Shown here: positions 45,651 to 56,879 of the stretch, one piece after another
How positions within the stretch are numbered: position 1 is the stretch's first letter
Layout: each line of letters begins with the position of its first letter
DNA from: Cycas panzhihuaensis
Lineage: Eukaryota > Cycadophyta
Assembly: GCA_023213395.1 (NCBI GenBank)
Contig: CM041465.1
Coordinates: 74,469,741-74,533,740 of the forward strand
Direction: 5' to 3'
DNA: 64,000 nt
The notes under the pieces: generated by a model
Databases searched by the model: none
What the model was told of the DNA's origin: nothing
The model's input: the letters and a program-made list of their open reading frames with translations, nothing else
Made by a program: the position numbers and the translations under genes

Positions 45651-46360
45651 TTCTCTCTTTTAATGTTCATCATGTACATCTTGAATTTCTCCTTAAAGTT
45701 GTGGAATAAATATTTGAGATACATTTTAAAAAAGAGATTGATCTTATATCTTGTAGCTTTGTCGTCATCCTTGATATGTCGATTAACTTATACTGTTATC
45801 TTTTCAACAATGAGTATCTCAAGTGGTTCCTAAATAAGTGTGACTTTCTTTGAATGAGTAGTAATGTCTTAATATTTGACTTGGTCTTCCTAATCTTATG
45901 CCTTATGGAAATCAATTGTATCATATGTGTATACAATATTATCAAATACATTATTATATTCATTGATCTTATTAAAATCTTCAAAAATACTTACAACATT
46001 AGTCTTTTCATCAAAATTTATGTGCTCTACCATCTATTTCATAGGAAACACATCATCAATATAGTTAAATTTATTTAATTTTAAAATTTCTCCCTCATAA
46101 ATTGATTCTATGGCATCCCATGTAGATTTAGATATGGGTAAATTACTAATATGAGTGAATATATCATCATTAATGGTATAAAATATTAGTGCTAAGGATT
46201 CATTATCTTTTCTAAAGTTTTATCTAAAATTAGGTTCATTCACTTGGTAACCATGTTCTACAATTTTCTATAAGTCATTTTCAACAAAGTGAGATTTTAA
46301 TATATATCTCTAAATATAAAAATTTATCCTAGCAAATATTAGAAACATAGTGTTGTTCAT
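45640..46360 (-). pseudogene. E6 gag remnant running into the 3' LTR
   Basis: Starts MNNTMFLIFARINFY (ATG at 46358-46360). The core has KDNESLALIFYTINDDIFTHI and SKSTWDAIESIYEGEI, the copia gag pattern W-x2-L-x3-Y. The end NFKEKFKMYMMNIKRENVGVN parallels E7's KFKEKTLFVMIIKWENVGVN, so both elements join gag to the LTR in the same way. Five or more stops. Confidence 0.8.
45651..45664 (-). other. E6 polypurine tract
   Basis: ATTAAAAGAGAGAA on the coding strand immediately before TGTTGGGG. Confidence 0.7.
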
Positions 46361-48383
46361 AATCATTACTATTATAACTACTTAATCATAACCTATAATG
46401 AATGAATCAATCTTGAACAAACGAAGTATATCTCTTTAAAGCTTTTGAATCATAAGAAATATTTCCTTTTAATGAAGTAATGTAGATGCAAATATACAAT
46501 CCTTTTGCCTTTTATTTGAATAATAAAATAAGTAATTTGATTGAAATAATAAAATCCAAAGAATATTTAGGCTCTTTTAATTTGAATACTTTTATGCAAT
46601 AATGTTTTAACAAGCAAATCTCCTTAAATAAATAATTTTGAAATAACTCTTAATGCTTTTCAAATAAAATCAAATGAAGGATACATAAATGAATTAATGA
46701 TCTTTTAAATACTCAAAAGACTTTTTAAATAAAGAAGATGAATCACTTAGACAAATAATCAATTCTTTTCAAAATGAATAATCAATACTTATGTCCTTTT
46801 CACCAAGAATACATAAGAAACCTTATAGAATGCAATGAAGAACTTAAATATTTAAATGTATTAATAAATATATATCAACTTTTATATAAAGATACACGTA
46901 AATTTCTTCAAGGATTGTGAGAAGGACTCAAACAACTTAAATTCCTTCAAGTAATAAAAAGAGAGCTCAAGTGTATAAAAGATAGTTGGTAAATGCTCCT
47001 ACATGAAGTATAACTAAGATGAGAATGAGTTCTTTTAAAGAAATCTTTGTAAAATAAAGTGATAAGCAAATAAGAAGGTAAAATAGCCTTAAACAAGTAT
47101 CAATATTCAAAGAAATCTCCTTAATCAATCAAGAAAATGGCTTAGATATACTTTTAAGTATAATAGAAATAAAATACTAACGTAAGAAGTACCCAGTTTT
47201 AGTTTTGAGTGTAACAAGAGGTCCTTTTGCTTCAAAAGCTAAAGAATGTTAAAAGGCTACAAAAATAACTTATAAGTCTAATAAACATTAATAAATATTA
47301 TTAATAATTAGCTAGAAGGTAGATATTAATCAAACATATTCAATTACAAAAGATTTGGTTTAAAAAATACCACCAAAATGTCCAATTAGGATTAAATTAG
47401 AACCTTAACGTAAGGAGCTTTAACAACCTATAAAATAAAGTCAAAATGAAGTGAAAGTTATTCTATTATAAATATCTCTAAAATATCTTTTAAATAGTTT
47501 AGATAGTTTTTGATTTAGAGCTATAAAGCTTAAGATATTAAAGAAATAGTGAACAAACATGTTTATGGCTAATGAAGTAAGCTCAATAAATAAAGGTTAA
47601 TTTTGACCTAATAAAACTCTATAAAAAATGACTCCAATCAAGAAAATAAGGACTCCAAACTATAGATCTCTAAATTAGCATTTTAATGCTTTAGATGTTT
47701 CATAAATTAGATAAATGGTTGTAGAGATATCATAGAAATAGTGTAAGTACCTTTTTTGAGGCTTGTGTGACTTACACACAAAAACAATAAACCAAAGCAG
47801 GAGTGTGGAACCCTAATAGGGGTCAAATGAACTCAAAATAAGACAAAAATTTAAAGAAAGGGATGCAATTATGAGAGTTACCAAGTAGATGTGAAATTTT
47901 TAAAAAATAAGCTTGTATTAATAAGAATAGGGGCTTGCAAAATACTTTAAAAATGGTGAAAAATGATGAAAAATTGAACATTTATCAAATAAATTTAAAA
48001 ATTAATTAAACTAACCTATTACTATGCTGAATATGATCAATTTAGCTCTAAATACTGAAGAAATACTGATTAAATAATTCTTAAATATCAAAATATCAAA
48101 TATTTCTCAAGAACTATATAATAAATGATGTCAAAAATAAATGAAATATTCAATAAATGTTGCTTTCGAATCTTACTTTCACTAGAGTTTACCTCTAATA
48201 TATCTCCAAATCCTTTATATAAAGTACCCGAATATTTCCCAAAGAATAAGTGTAGCTTTCACACAATAGATCTCCTTAGATCAGTACCAATGGAAGTCTA
48301 AATAACAAAATATATTTATATATATATAAATATAAAGAACAAACTACTCTAAACCCTAAACCCTAAACCCTAAACTATTTTCT
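46361..48383. other. Unidentified AT-rich DNA inside E6
   Basis: About 2 kb between E6's gag and the E7 insertion. No domain recognised on either strand and no repeat ends found. It is longer than the equivalent in E7 (about 135 bp between priming site and gag), so a further old insertion or a long leader is possible. Confidence 0.4.
48347..48374 (+). repeat. Short interstitial telomere-type repeat (CCCTAAA)
   Basis: Three perfect CCCTAAA units (48354-48374) preceded by one imperfect unit CTCTAAA, the plant telomere sequence. It ends 4 bp before E7's left target duplication. Confidence 0.9.
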
Positions 48384-48766
48384 TACTAGGGTTAATACTC
48401 ATCACCTCTCTCCTACTTTCCAACTAGGAGTACACACCTTGCACTCATTAATTTACACATGTGGGTGCTCACATATGTAGGTAAGTATAAGGTAAGTCTA
48501 ATTTGATTTAAGTTATCTTAAGTTAAGTTAAGTTATTATTTTATTATTATTTGAATTGTAGGGGTTGAGGAGTTTCCCTCCTCCTCCAAACTATATATTT
48601 TGAGGGGTGTACAACCCTGGTATCTTTAGACACTGCCTTCAATATTAGATATTTGTAATACTCTCTTCACAACAATGGATCTCTTGCTTATGCAACAATG
48701 ATGTATTGATTTATGATTACTTGTTTATGTTCTGCCCTGGTCTCCATCAATTATTTTTTTCCTACA
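48384..48766 (+). repeat. E7 5' LTR (383 bp)
   Basis: Starts TACTAGGGTTAATACTCATC and ends CCTACA. Near-identical blocks with 49638-50020, including CACTCATTAATTTACACATG. Confidence 0.93.
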
Positions 48767-48768
48767 TT

Positions 48769-48780
48769 TAGTATCAGAGC
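48769..48780 (+). other. E7 primer-binding site
   Basis: TAGTATCAGAGC, ten of twelve bases of the tRNA-iMet complement or better, 2 bp after the LTR. Confidence 0.85.
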
Positions 48781-48915
48781 ATTATATTTCATTTTCAAAG
48801 ATCATTACATTTCTTTCAAAGAGTATATTTGACATCATATAAGTTTAGTCATTTATTGAGTTTTTTTAACTTAGTAAAAGTATATTCCTTTTATATTTGA
48901 AAGTTTTTTGGTAAA

Positions 48916-49637
48916 ATGACAATCAATCTTAATCAAGTACAATTTCCCATTTTTTATAGCCATAATTTTTCACTATGGCATCAAACAATGCAACATTATT
49001 TTATTGCGCATGATCTTTGGACTTACTTATAGGATGAATATGATGTTAGTATTAAGGAAAACATTAAAAAAGATAATGAAGCATTATCTTTACTATTTTG
49101 CACTATAAATAATGATGTCTTTTTTAAAGTTTGTGAACTAACCACTTCTAAATCCATGTGGAATATTTTCATTTCCATTTATAGGGGAGATACCCTTAAT
49201 GCATTTAACATTAATGTTAAGCATGTTAGACAGGTGCCAGAATAGGTGGATTATCATAAAAAGACCAAGTAAGATTCAAATCAAATGCATGATCATCTTG
49301 TTGTACAAAAACTTGATCCTCTATTTGAGGGGGAGAGATATGATGATATGACAGTTCACAATATAAAGTTTTTAGAAAACAAAGTTCAAGTTCAAAGTTT
49401 TCTTAATATTTCAGTTGACAAAGTCAAAGTTGTAGCTATACATACATGTTTGAACCAAGCTTCATTTACCTATAGATTTATTGCACCATTCAATGGCAAA
49501 GACACACACATTAGTAAAATGATAAAGCAAGGTGATAATGATCAAGCCAAAAGGAAAAATTTTAAAGTTTTTTTCAAGTACAAATTCCACAAGTTTAAAG
49601 AGAAGACATTGTTTGTTATGATCATTAAGTGGGAGAA
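48916..49637 (+). pseudogene. E7 gag remnant, single frame with three stops
   Basis: The ATG at 48916 gives MTINLNQVQFPIFYSHNFSL, then WHQTMQHYFIAHDLWTYL, the copia gag N-terminal pattern. NDVFFKVCELTTSKSMWNIF is the W-x2-L-type helix. Three in-frame stops (at about 49030, 49243 and 49269) and no frameshift; after the last one the frame is open for 143 codons (49285-49716), crossing the purine tract into the LTR. No zinc knuckle. It would supply particle protein only. Confidence 0.82.
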
Positions 49638-50020
49638 TGTTGGGGTTAATGCTCATCACCCCTCTCCTACCTTCCAACCAAGAGTGCACACCTCACACTC
49701 ATCAATTTACACATGAGGGTGCTCACATATGTAGGTAAGTATAAGATAAGTCTAATTTGAGTTAAGTTATTTTAAGTTAAGTTAAGTTATTATTTAATTG
49801 TTATTTAAATTTTAGGGGTTAAGGGGTTTCCCTCATTCCCCAAACTATATATTTTGAGGGGTGTGCAACCTTGGTGTCTTTAGACATCACCTTTAATATT
49901 AGATATTTGTAATACTCTCTTTACAATAATGGATCTCTTGTTTATGCAATAATGATGTATTGATTTATGATTATTTATTTATGTTCTACCCTGTTCTCTA
50001 TCAATTATTTTTTTCCTTCA
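49638..50020 (+). repeat. E7 3' LTR (383 bp)
   Basis: Starts TGTTGGGGTTAATGC and ends TTCCTTCA; followed by the right copy of tttct. Confidence 0.95.
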
Positions 50021-50150
50021 TTTCTTTATTGATTAGATTAGCCTGCTAAGAGTCTAACAAGAAGTTATATGCTATACTTTCATTGAATGAATTTAAAGCT
50101 ATAAGTTATGCACTAATATTTGTCTGGATCCCATGTTAGAATTATGCATA

Positions 50151-50162
50151 GCTCTGATACCA
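50151..50162 (-). other. E6 primer-binding site, perfect 12-mer
   Basis: The reverse complement TGGTATCAGAGC abuts the LTR start TGTTAG at 50163. Confidence 0.9.
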
Positions 50163-50557
50163 TGTTAGAAATTATATGTTCAATAGCTTTTAGATACAAT
50201 GTTAGAATTAAAGAATGCAAGAGAGAAAGCCAAATAGGTGATCACATATAATTCAAGCCATGTTGAAGATCAATATTCAAAATATCATTTCATTAAGCCA
50301 TTGTGAAGAGTACAACATAATTCCAATATTTGGTGGTATTGAAGAATACTAGGGTTATGCACCCCATAATATTTATACTTTTGAGGAAGGAGGGAAACCT
50401 CCTCAACCTTCAAAATTTAAACCAATATAAAATAATAACTTGATATTAAAATAATAACAAAATATTATAAAGTAAACTCACCTTAACTTACCATGAGAAA
50501 ATATGCACTCACATGCTCCAAATGTGGGGGTGTTAGGTGAGGGGCATTAACCCAATA
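50163..50557 (-). repeat. E6 5' LTR (395 bp)
   Basis: Aligns with 45249-45650 at both ends. Its middle (GCACCCCATAATATTT, then GGAGGGAAACCTCCTC) aligns instead with the E7 LTR in reverse, showing the undamaged family structure. Confidence 0.85.
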
Positions 50558-52480
50558 CTTGAATTGCTTCTTTCCCTTTAGATTTATTTTAGGGTCATGT
50601 TTGCATACCCTCTCCTCTTATCAACTTGTATTTACTTATGACCATACTAAAGACTCATTAGTAGGGATTAAGTAAATATTATTTTATTAATTCCCTCTCT
50701 TTTCATAGTATTTGAGCCCTTCATGATAGGGTGAGACTCTATTAAGTGCATAGCCTATCTTGGTGAGGACCCCTCACACTTATCTTATAGCTTTAAAGTC
50801 TAGGTGCATGCCATACCCTTAGACCTTCTTCACTTTTTATGCCCACCTCTTATATGCAATGATTCTCTTATCACCTTAGGGACCTCCCTCAATTCAATTC
50901 TAATCTTTTATATCCAAATTATCCTTTACTTGTTGAGTAATCCTTAATGGTAGTTTAGGTTCAATCTAAGTGGTCTACAAACCCATTTTAGGCATGCCCC
51001 CTTACCAACCATAAGAGTCTTATCCAATCCAGATGCATACCAAGCCCAAGACCCTTATCAAGATTATACCTATGATTAGTCTTAAGTATTTGACCCTTAT
51101 GGTTCTTATATGCCTTACTAAGAGGGAATATATTCTACATACTAACCTTATGAAGTGGATGTATTCTATCAGAACCCTATAGGGTCCCCTACTCATGTCA
51201 TTAGAACTACTCAACTTTATGACCCTTTACAAGCCCTAAGTCTTCAAGCCATGCCTTTTCTTTCAATCAAGCCCAAGTAGATAAATAAATCCTTGATCTA
51301 CTTCAAACCCATAATAGCCCTTGGAATATTATATCCACCCTTAGAGCATAGTTGAAGGTAGTTGTAGGAGATACCACTCCTACTTAGGCTCACCATATAT
51401 TTGAAATAGCCCCTACATTTGTCCCATTCATTTTTATCCCACTTATTTCCCAATCTCAACTGTAAATAGCCTTGAAATAATAGCTCACTTCCCAATCCAT
51501 GCCCTTATCTACTCCTCTACCTACCAAAACCTAATAAATAGTAACCTTATTTGTAGGTTCCACTTCAATGATAGGTCCTTATCCTACCCTGCCTATTCCT
51601 TAATCCATTCTAGTTGTCCCTCCATGTATTCCTCTAACAAGTGGGATCTAAATATCTATTTTACAATTAACAACCATGTGGGCTAATCCTCTTGTACCAC
51701 TAGTTCCACCATGCCCTTACCTAACAAGATCTAAGATATGCCTTTCCCCCTCCCACATCTTGTTCAACCTATTCCCTAGCCTATGGAATCCTCTTTTCTC
51801 CCACTTGGGTATGTTACATAATAGTAGAGGCAAGGTGGGCCTTACCCTCAACTAGCCTTTCAAGTTGATTTGCTCCACTTGTATGTGGTTTCCCCACTAA
51901 TTAGAGGCCCCTATGGGTAGAGTTCAGTCCCACATCCTTTATTATACTCTATACCATCCTACTAAGTCACACCAATAGGTGCCTAATCATTTGTACTACC
52001 ATGACAAACCATTAGACCGTAGCTCACCCCAACCTACTAAGTTCTATCTATTTTGATTTACCAAGCTTAGCTAAGGCCCATGCCTACCCCATATTATGCA
52101 ACTATTCCTTAAGGAGTGGTCATATAAGGTGGTGTTCCTTACCAAATCCCTCCATATGGTGCTTCCACCTAGGGAGGACCTGCTTCACATAGACTTAACT
52201 CATATGCTCAAGAAATAACCTCTTATAATATTGGAGGCATTTCCTAACATATTCTAGCTTACCAGCCCCACTAGGAGAGGTAAATACCCTATGGTGGGAC
52301 CTAAACCTAGTTATTGTATCTATCCCAAACTATCTCTATGTATGTTGATCCCTTAGCTCAACTTGGTATATGCCCCTTTATTAACTGCAACACCAACCCA
52401 CTCTCCTTGAAGCCCTTAAAGTAATTTTCTACCCCATCCATGAGAAGTGCCTAAATTTGAAGGCACTCTATCCTAAGATC
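50558..52480 (+). other. Pyrimidine-rich upstream part of E8
   Basis: Rich in C and T with proline- and serine-coding short frames but without a domain I can name. The region upstream of Ty3 gag is often proline-rich, so it may be E8's leader and gag start. No LTR or priming site found. Confidence 0.4.
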
Positions 52481-52945
52481 TTAGAGATCATGTTAAGGTA
52501 TCTTCCATGGCATGTACTAATTATTGGCCTTATGACTACATCCTAATGAAGTTATTTTCTATGACTCTTTAGGGTGATTCCCTCAAATGGTTATACTACT
52601 TACTTTCCCACTCTATCTATTGCTTTCATCGATTGGTGGACATCTTTATAAACTACTTTAACATGTCACATCCTATTGAGAGTAGAGTTAAAGTCTTACT
52701 CTCTCTTAAACAAGGTCATAATAAGCTCAATTGAGACTTTATTTGTTGCTTCTATGACTTTCTCCATTTATCTAAGGCTACTCTACCAGAAGATTTAAAA
52801 CATGATATATTTGTTAATGCTTTTCATCTAGAGGTTTGTGTAGAAGTACTTAAGATGGGTACAATTATGTGTGATTTTATAATTACCAAATTCCTTGCTT
52901 TAGAATCCATCAAGATCCAAGTGGGTCTAAGAAAGGATGAATAAA
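52480..52945 (+). pseudogene. E8 Ty3 gag remnant
   Basis: Reads GDSLKWLYYLLSHSIYCFHRL (motif cut to its core here: SLKWLYYLLS), then FNMSHPIESRVKVLLSLKQG and DFICCFYDFLHLSKATLPED. These match Retrotran_gag of the Tat/Ogre-type Ty3 elements (A.LKWYY.LP..I.SF..L, then E.L..FI.RF). HDIFVNAFHLEVCVEVLKM ends the domain. Few stops. Confidence 0.82.
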
Positions 52946-54034
52946 CTCCCCCTATAGTAAGAGGTACTACCTATATCATGGGACCAAAGGAACTAGCCAT
53001 AGGCTTTAAGGCCTCTTATTAGTAACATTAATAGGACAATGGACTCCTTGATCTCTATAGTTCACTTATTTGCATGAGTACTAAAAGATATTAAGTTGTA
53101 ACTATTTCAAAGCCAATTAGAACCATATATTCCCCCACATAGGTATAGGTTGGTTCATTAAGTAGCCCAAAGTACTTCCCAAACTAAAGTAGCAACCTTG
53201 TCCCTCCTTAGGATAAAAGGAACCTATACCCCCCAAAAATAAGTGGTGTTTGATTTGTAATAATTATACCTATGATGATGCCCATTACTAGACCTAATAT
53301 CATGAGCAGGTGTTATTATGGGATCCTCCATCTTAATCTATATCCAAACCTAATCTATAATAATAAGTTTGTCAAGACCCTTTCCTATTCCATGAGATTC
53401 CTAGGCCATAGGATAAACCATAAAACTAATATGGGAGGGTAAGACCTCATCCTTAAAGAAGAGCCTCATTTAGACTACTGACTAATCAAACTAAGGATAA
53501 GTCCTAACCTAAGCCAACAGACTCTTCCTCCAAGGACCAAGAGTTTATTAAAGTCACCCAATGTTATAATATGAAGGAAAAAATAGTTATCCAAGTGCTT
53601 GACACCACTCAACTATTTGTCATTACTTGGGCTCAAATAGCTAAAGAGGTTCAAGATGCCTCTTCTTTGCAACAACCAACCATTGATTCCTAACCAACCA
53701 AAACTTCACTCCTTCCTAAGACCATCCATGTCTATCTTAATCACTACAACTTCCAAAAGTCCTTTCCCTAACCCATTGGCAAGGGAAAGCCTTTCTTAAC
53801 TATCGAGGAACTTCATATAATTTCTATAGTATGTCCATGATGGATGTCCTACAAAGCTATCTTGAATATCATTACCTACTTTTAGAAGCCTTAATGCATA
53901 AGGAACTTCCCATCAGCATAATTTGTGTTAAACCTATAAGCTAGCTAATTATTAGCTTTAATCCTAAGGACTTACCACCTCTCAAAGACCATTAGCACCT
54001 TGGTATTATCCTTTAGACATAATTATTAAGACTC
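52946..54034 (+). other. E8 spacer between gag and protease
   Basis: Continuation of the polyprotein region. No motif recognised; a Cys-containing segment at about 53240-53300 could be a lost zinc knuckle but is not convincing. Confidence 0.4.
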
Positions 54035-54375
54035 TAGGGTTTACCCTTTAAAAGGATTATGGTAGATAATAGATCTTTTATCAATGTCATACTCACATGA
54101 ATGCTTGAACAACTTAACATTGGAGCCTTGGAACCTATTCCATGGAAGTTCCAAAGTTATAATGGGAATAAAACTTCCCCCTTTGGAATAGTCACCATCC
54201 TGCTTACTATCTAGGAGAAAACCATCATCACTAAGATTATGCTCCTTGATATCGATGTTGATTATAACCTCTTTTGGGGATGACTACGGTTAGACCAAAT
54301 AAGGGCAGTCTACTCTTCCATGTAGGGCCAACTAAAGTTCATCCGCAATGGAAGATTGTATAATATTACATATGA
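54035..54375 (+). pseudogene. E8 aspartic protease remnant
   Basis: RIMVDNRSFINVILT matches the Ty3 Tat-type site VLVDNGSAVNVL: the Asp is kept and the Gly is Arg. MLLDIDVDYNLFWG (family: F.V.D...YN.LLGRPWLH) and SMXGQLKFIRNGRLYNI follow, the retropepsin end. Two or three stops. Confidence 0.8.
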
Positions 54376-55944
54376 ACCACTACCTTCCCATTTTATCCCA
54401 ACTTACCATTCAAGCCATTTTTTATGTTGATAAGCTAACAAAACTCTTGAATGTAATATTTGTTCAAGTCCCTTTTCTAGGATTTGGGCACTTAATTTGA
54501 TGACGATCCTTCTTCCCTAGGACCTAATGTGGTTTATTTTTCCCTAATTGGTGTGGATTGCTATAGATACCCAGTTGTCCTTAGTGACACTAAATCAAAT
54601 TAAGATGACTAGGCACCTCCTATATGTCAAGTGACTATAATTTCCCAAACCTAAGGGGATCCATAGCATTTAAATATCCCCCTTCTATTCTATCCTTTTT
54701 AGTAGACCCCTTCTCCACTTAAGCTCTAATGAGAACAATTGGTAAACTCCTAAGTCATTCCCTTATTTTTACCTACCCCACAGAGTATTTCCTTTCTAGA
54801 AGGCTTAGCTTACATATCATTCTTACCAACTCATCCATAATCACCACCCAGACTTTCTAATGAGACTATCGATCCATAAGTTATAGCACCACCCTCTCCT
54901 TAATCCACCTTCCAATCCACCCACTATATATAAGTCTTCATGGCTAGTTACCAATTTGGGTGATATGGTTCAAATTTTGTATACTTCCTAAAATAAGAGC
55001 GTTCTCTCAGTTAATGAAAACCTTACTATTTTCCCACCATGAACTATTAACATGATTAATCATGTTTAGGAGTTCTCCAATGTAACTATTATGCAACTTG
55101 ATTTAGGCTAAGTCTCCTTAATCTATGACTCAAACATTAAGTCTTATTCTACCTTCTCATATGATAAGTCTATCATTTATGCCCCCCCCCCTATTACACT
55201 TTCTTAACAAATCAATAGGCCCCTCTATTTTTTATTAAGAGCAAAAAACCAACCTATCTTTCTTCCCCTTTGACTATAATCTGAAGAACTAAAGTATATA
55301 TATTCCATTAACACTAACACTCAAACTTATGAAATTGATTACCTCATTTCTTTAAATGATAGATCGATGAATGCATGAACTCTCCTACTGAAAAATTAGA
55401 GCCTCCTACTCTAACAAGGTCATCAATGGCATAGACTACTTTGAAAATAATAAAACATTATTAGAACACCTTATAAGGGAATCCCCCAATCTTCCTCTAT
55501 GTCACCACAAATTGGGATTTTAGAAATGTCTCATCATTTGTTCTCCTTTGGCCAAACCTACTCTAGTTCAATGTCCTCTAGATCCACTTGTCAACTAAGC
55601 CCCTCCCCACTTTGAGGAGGGGAATGTCCTCCTTATAGTAGAAACCATTAATATCAACTTAGCCCCTAGTAAAGTCATAAAATTTAGAGTAATGTACTCC
55701 CCTAAAGAGGTGATCTAATATATGAAGCTCTTTTAATAGTTCTAAGATGTATTTTTGTGGGATTATGTCAACATAAAGGCTATAAGAATTGAGATCATCA
55801 CCTACAATCTCATGACAATCCCTTAAGCCAAGCCTATAAGGAAAAAGTAGCACCCTATCCATCCTAAGCTCTGAGTTTCTATTAAGATTAAGGTTGAAAT
55901 CTCCATAACACAAGCCTCATAATATTAATTGACTATCCTCAATA
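54376..55944 (+). other. E8 protease-RT spacer
   Basis: No motif recognised. Short frames with many Pro, Leu and Thr codons. A C9 run lies near 55180. Spacing fits Tat-group elements. Confidence 0.4.
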
Positions 55945-56515
55945 GGTCTCTAACATCATGCTAGTCATGAAGAAGAATAGGTTGATTCGTAATTGTATCA
56001 ACTTTAGGGATATAAATAATGCCTACCCCAAGGACAACTTCCCTCTCCTATTCATCAATTAGATCATTGATAGGATGATGGGATTTGAACTTCTATCCTT
56101 TATGGATGGTTTCTCAGGATATAATCAAATCTAAATATTACTTAAAGATCATCATAAAACTACCTTTACTATCCCTTGGGGTATATTTGTATATACAATG
56201 GTGCCCTTTGGTCTAAAAAATACTAGTGCAATATACCAACATGCCATACATTTTATTTTCCATGACCTCATCAACAAGATACTTGGGATGTTCATAGATG
56301 ACTTACTTAGCCTATCATAAAATAAGAAAGACCATCTTGTTGATCTCAGAAAAATCTCCTTGAGATGTAGAAAGCAACATATAAGTTTGAACCCACAGAA
56401 GTGTATATTCATAGTCATAGTGGGGAAGCTTTTCATTTTTCTCATTTCTCAAAATGGTATCCAAGTAGACCTTGAGAAAGTAAGGGCAATCTTGGAGGTG
56501 CTCCCACTCTAAAGC
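55945..56515 (+). pseudogene. E8 reverse transcriptase remnant
   Basis: VMKKNRLIRNCINFRDINNAYPKDNFPLL, quoted in part, is the D.R.LN.A.PKD..PLP start. LLSFMDGFSGYNQI has the first catalytic Asp. TMVPFGLKNTSAIYQHAI is the PFGLKNAGATYQR block. MFIDDLL at about 56290 is the YVDD box with both Asp kept. KISLRCRKQHISLNPQKCIF and QVDLEKVRAILE end the domain. Only about four stops over 190 codons. Confidence 0.92.
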
Positions 56516-56519
56516 CAAA

Positions 56520-56690
56520 TTAAATCCAATCTTTCGTAGGGTGTTTAGGTTTTCTATGGTGTTTCTTAGAAAAATTTTCCATGAACATTAAACCCTTGAT
56601 AAATCTCCTTAAGAAGGAGAGCACGCTCATTTAGACCCTAATAGTATAGGTTGCCTTTCTGAGATCTTAAACATGGCTTCATTTCATCTA
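56520..56690 (+). pseudogene. E8 RT connection / RNase H start, truncated
   Basis: After RT, KNFP and ISLRRRARSF-like pieces fit the Ty3 connection segment (LG.L.Y..RFI..L, L.KLLRK) but frames shift. Sequence past about 56690 reads as the copia E9 linker on the minus strand, so E8 ends here. Confidence 0.5.
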
Positions 56691-56879
56691 TTTCATATGC
56701 TTATTCTTTGAAGAAGTTGGTGATAAATTAGATTTTGCTTTTGGAAACTAAAAGGATTCTAATTCTACTTCATCACCCATATCAAACTACTCATATTCAT
56801 GTTCAACAATATTGCATGAAGTAATGCATTTAGGCAACTTATTTATCTGATCCTTAACCTCAATGAACCAACATCTTGG

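Larger units (their letters stand above)
48384..50020 (+). mobile_element. E7: small gag-only LTR element (1,637 bp), + strand
   Basis: LTRs 48384-48766 and 49638-50020, both 383 bp; priming site 48769-48780; gag 48916-49637; purine-rich end GTGGGAGAA before the 3' LTR. Exact target duplication tttct (48379-48383, 50021-50025). It has no protease, integrase or RT and would depend on a partner element. Its LTR and gag end resemble E6, into which it is inserted in the opposite direction. Confidence 0.93.
45249..50557 (-). mobile_element. E6: minus-strand gag-only LTR element, host of E7
   Basis: LTR-like ends at 45249-45650 and 50163-50557, priming site 50151-50162, a gag-like remnant 45640-46360 and a purine tract 45651-45664. 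There is no pol between gag and the 3' LTR: the gag frame runs right into the LTR, as in E7. So this is a non-autonomous gag-only element. No matching target duplication (left tacca, right cttga), perhaps because the ends come from a recombined tandem array. 46361-48383 is unexplained. Confidence 0.7.
50900..56690 (+). mobile_element. E8: Ty3/gypsy Tat/Ogre-like internal region, no LTRs seen
   Basis: gag (52480), protease (54035), RT (55945) and the start of RNase H (to 56690) in Ty3 order on the + strand. RNase H and integrase are cut off where the minus-strand copia E9 begins. Spacings are wide (1.5 kb between protease and RT), as in Tat-group elements. Codon use is more C-rich than in its neighbours. 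The left limit is a guess. Confidence 0.65.

Noticed and set aside
45854-46078. + strand 74-codon frame in E6
   Set aside because: It is antisense to the E6 gag remnant, which matches gag of E7.
48347-48374. Chromosome end at the telomere-type repeat
   Set aside because: Only about four units, with transposon sequence continuing on both sides.
51020-51495. Two minus-strand open frames as coding
   Set aside because: No similarity to known families, in a C-rich region upstream of + strand E8 gag; probably antisense shadows.
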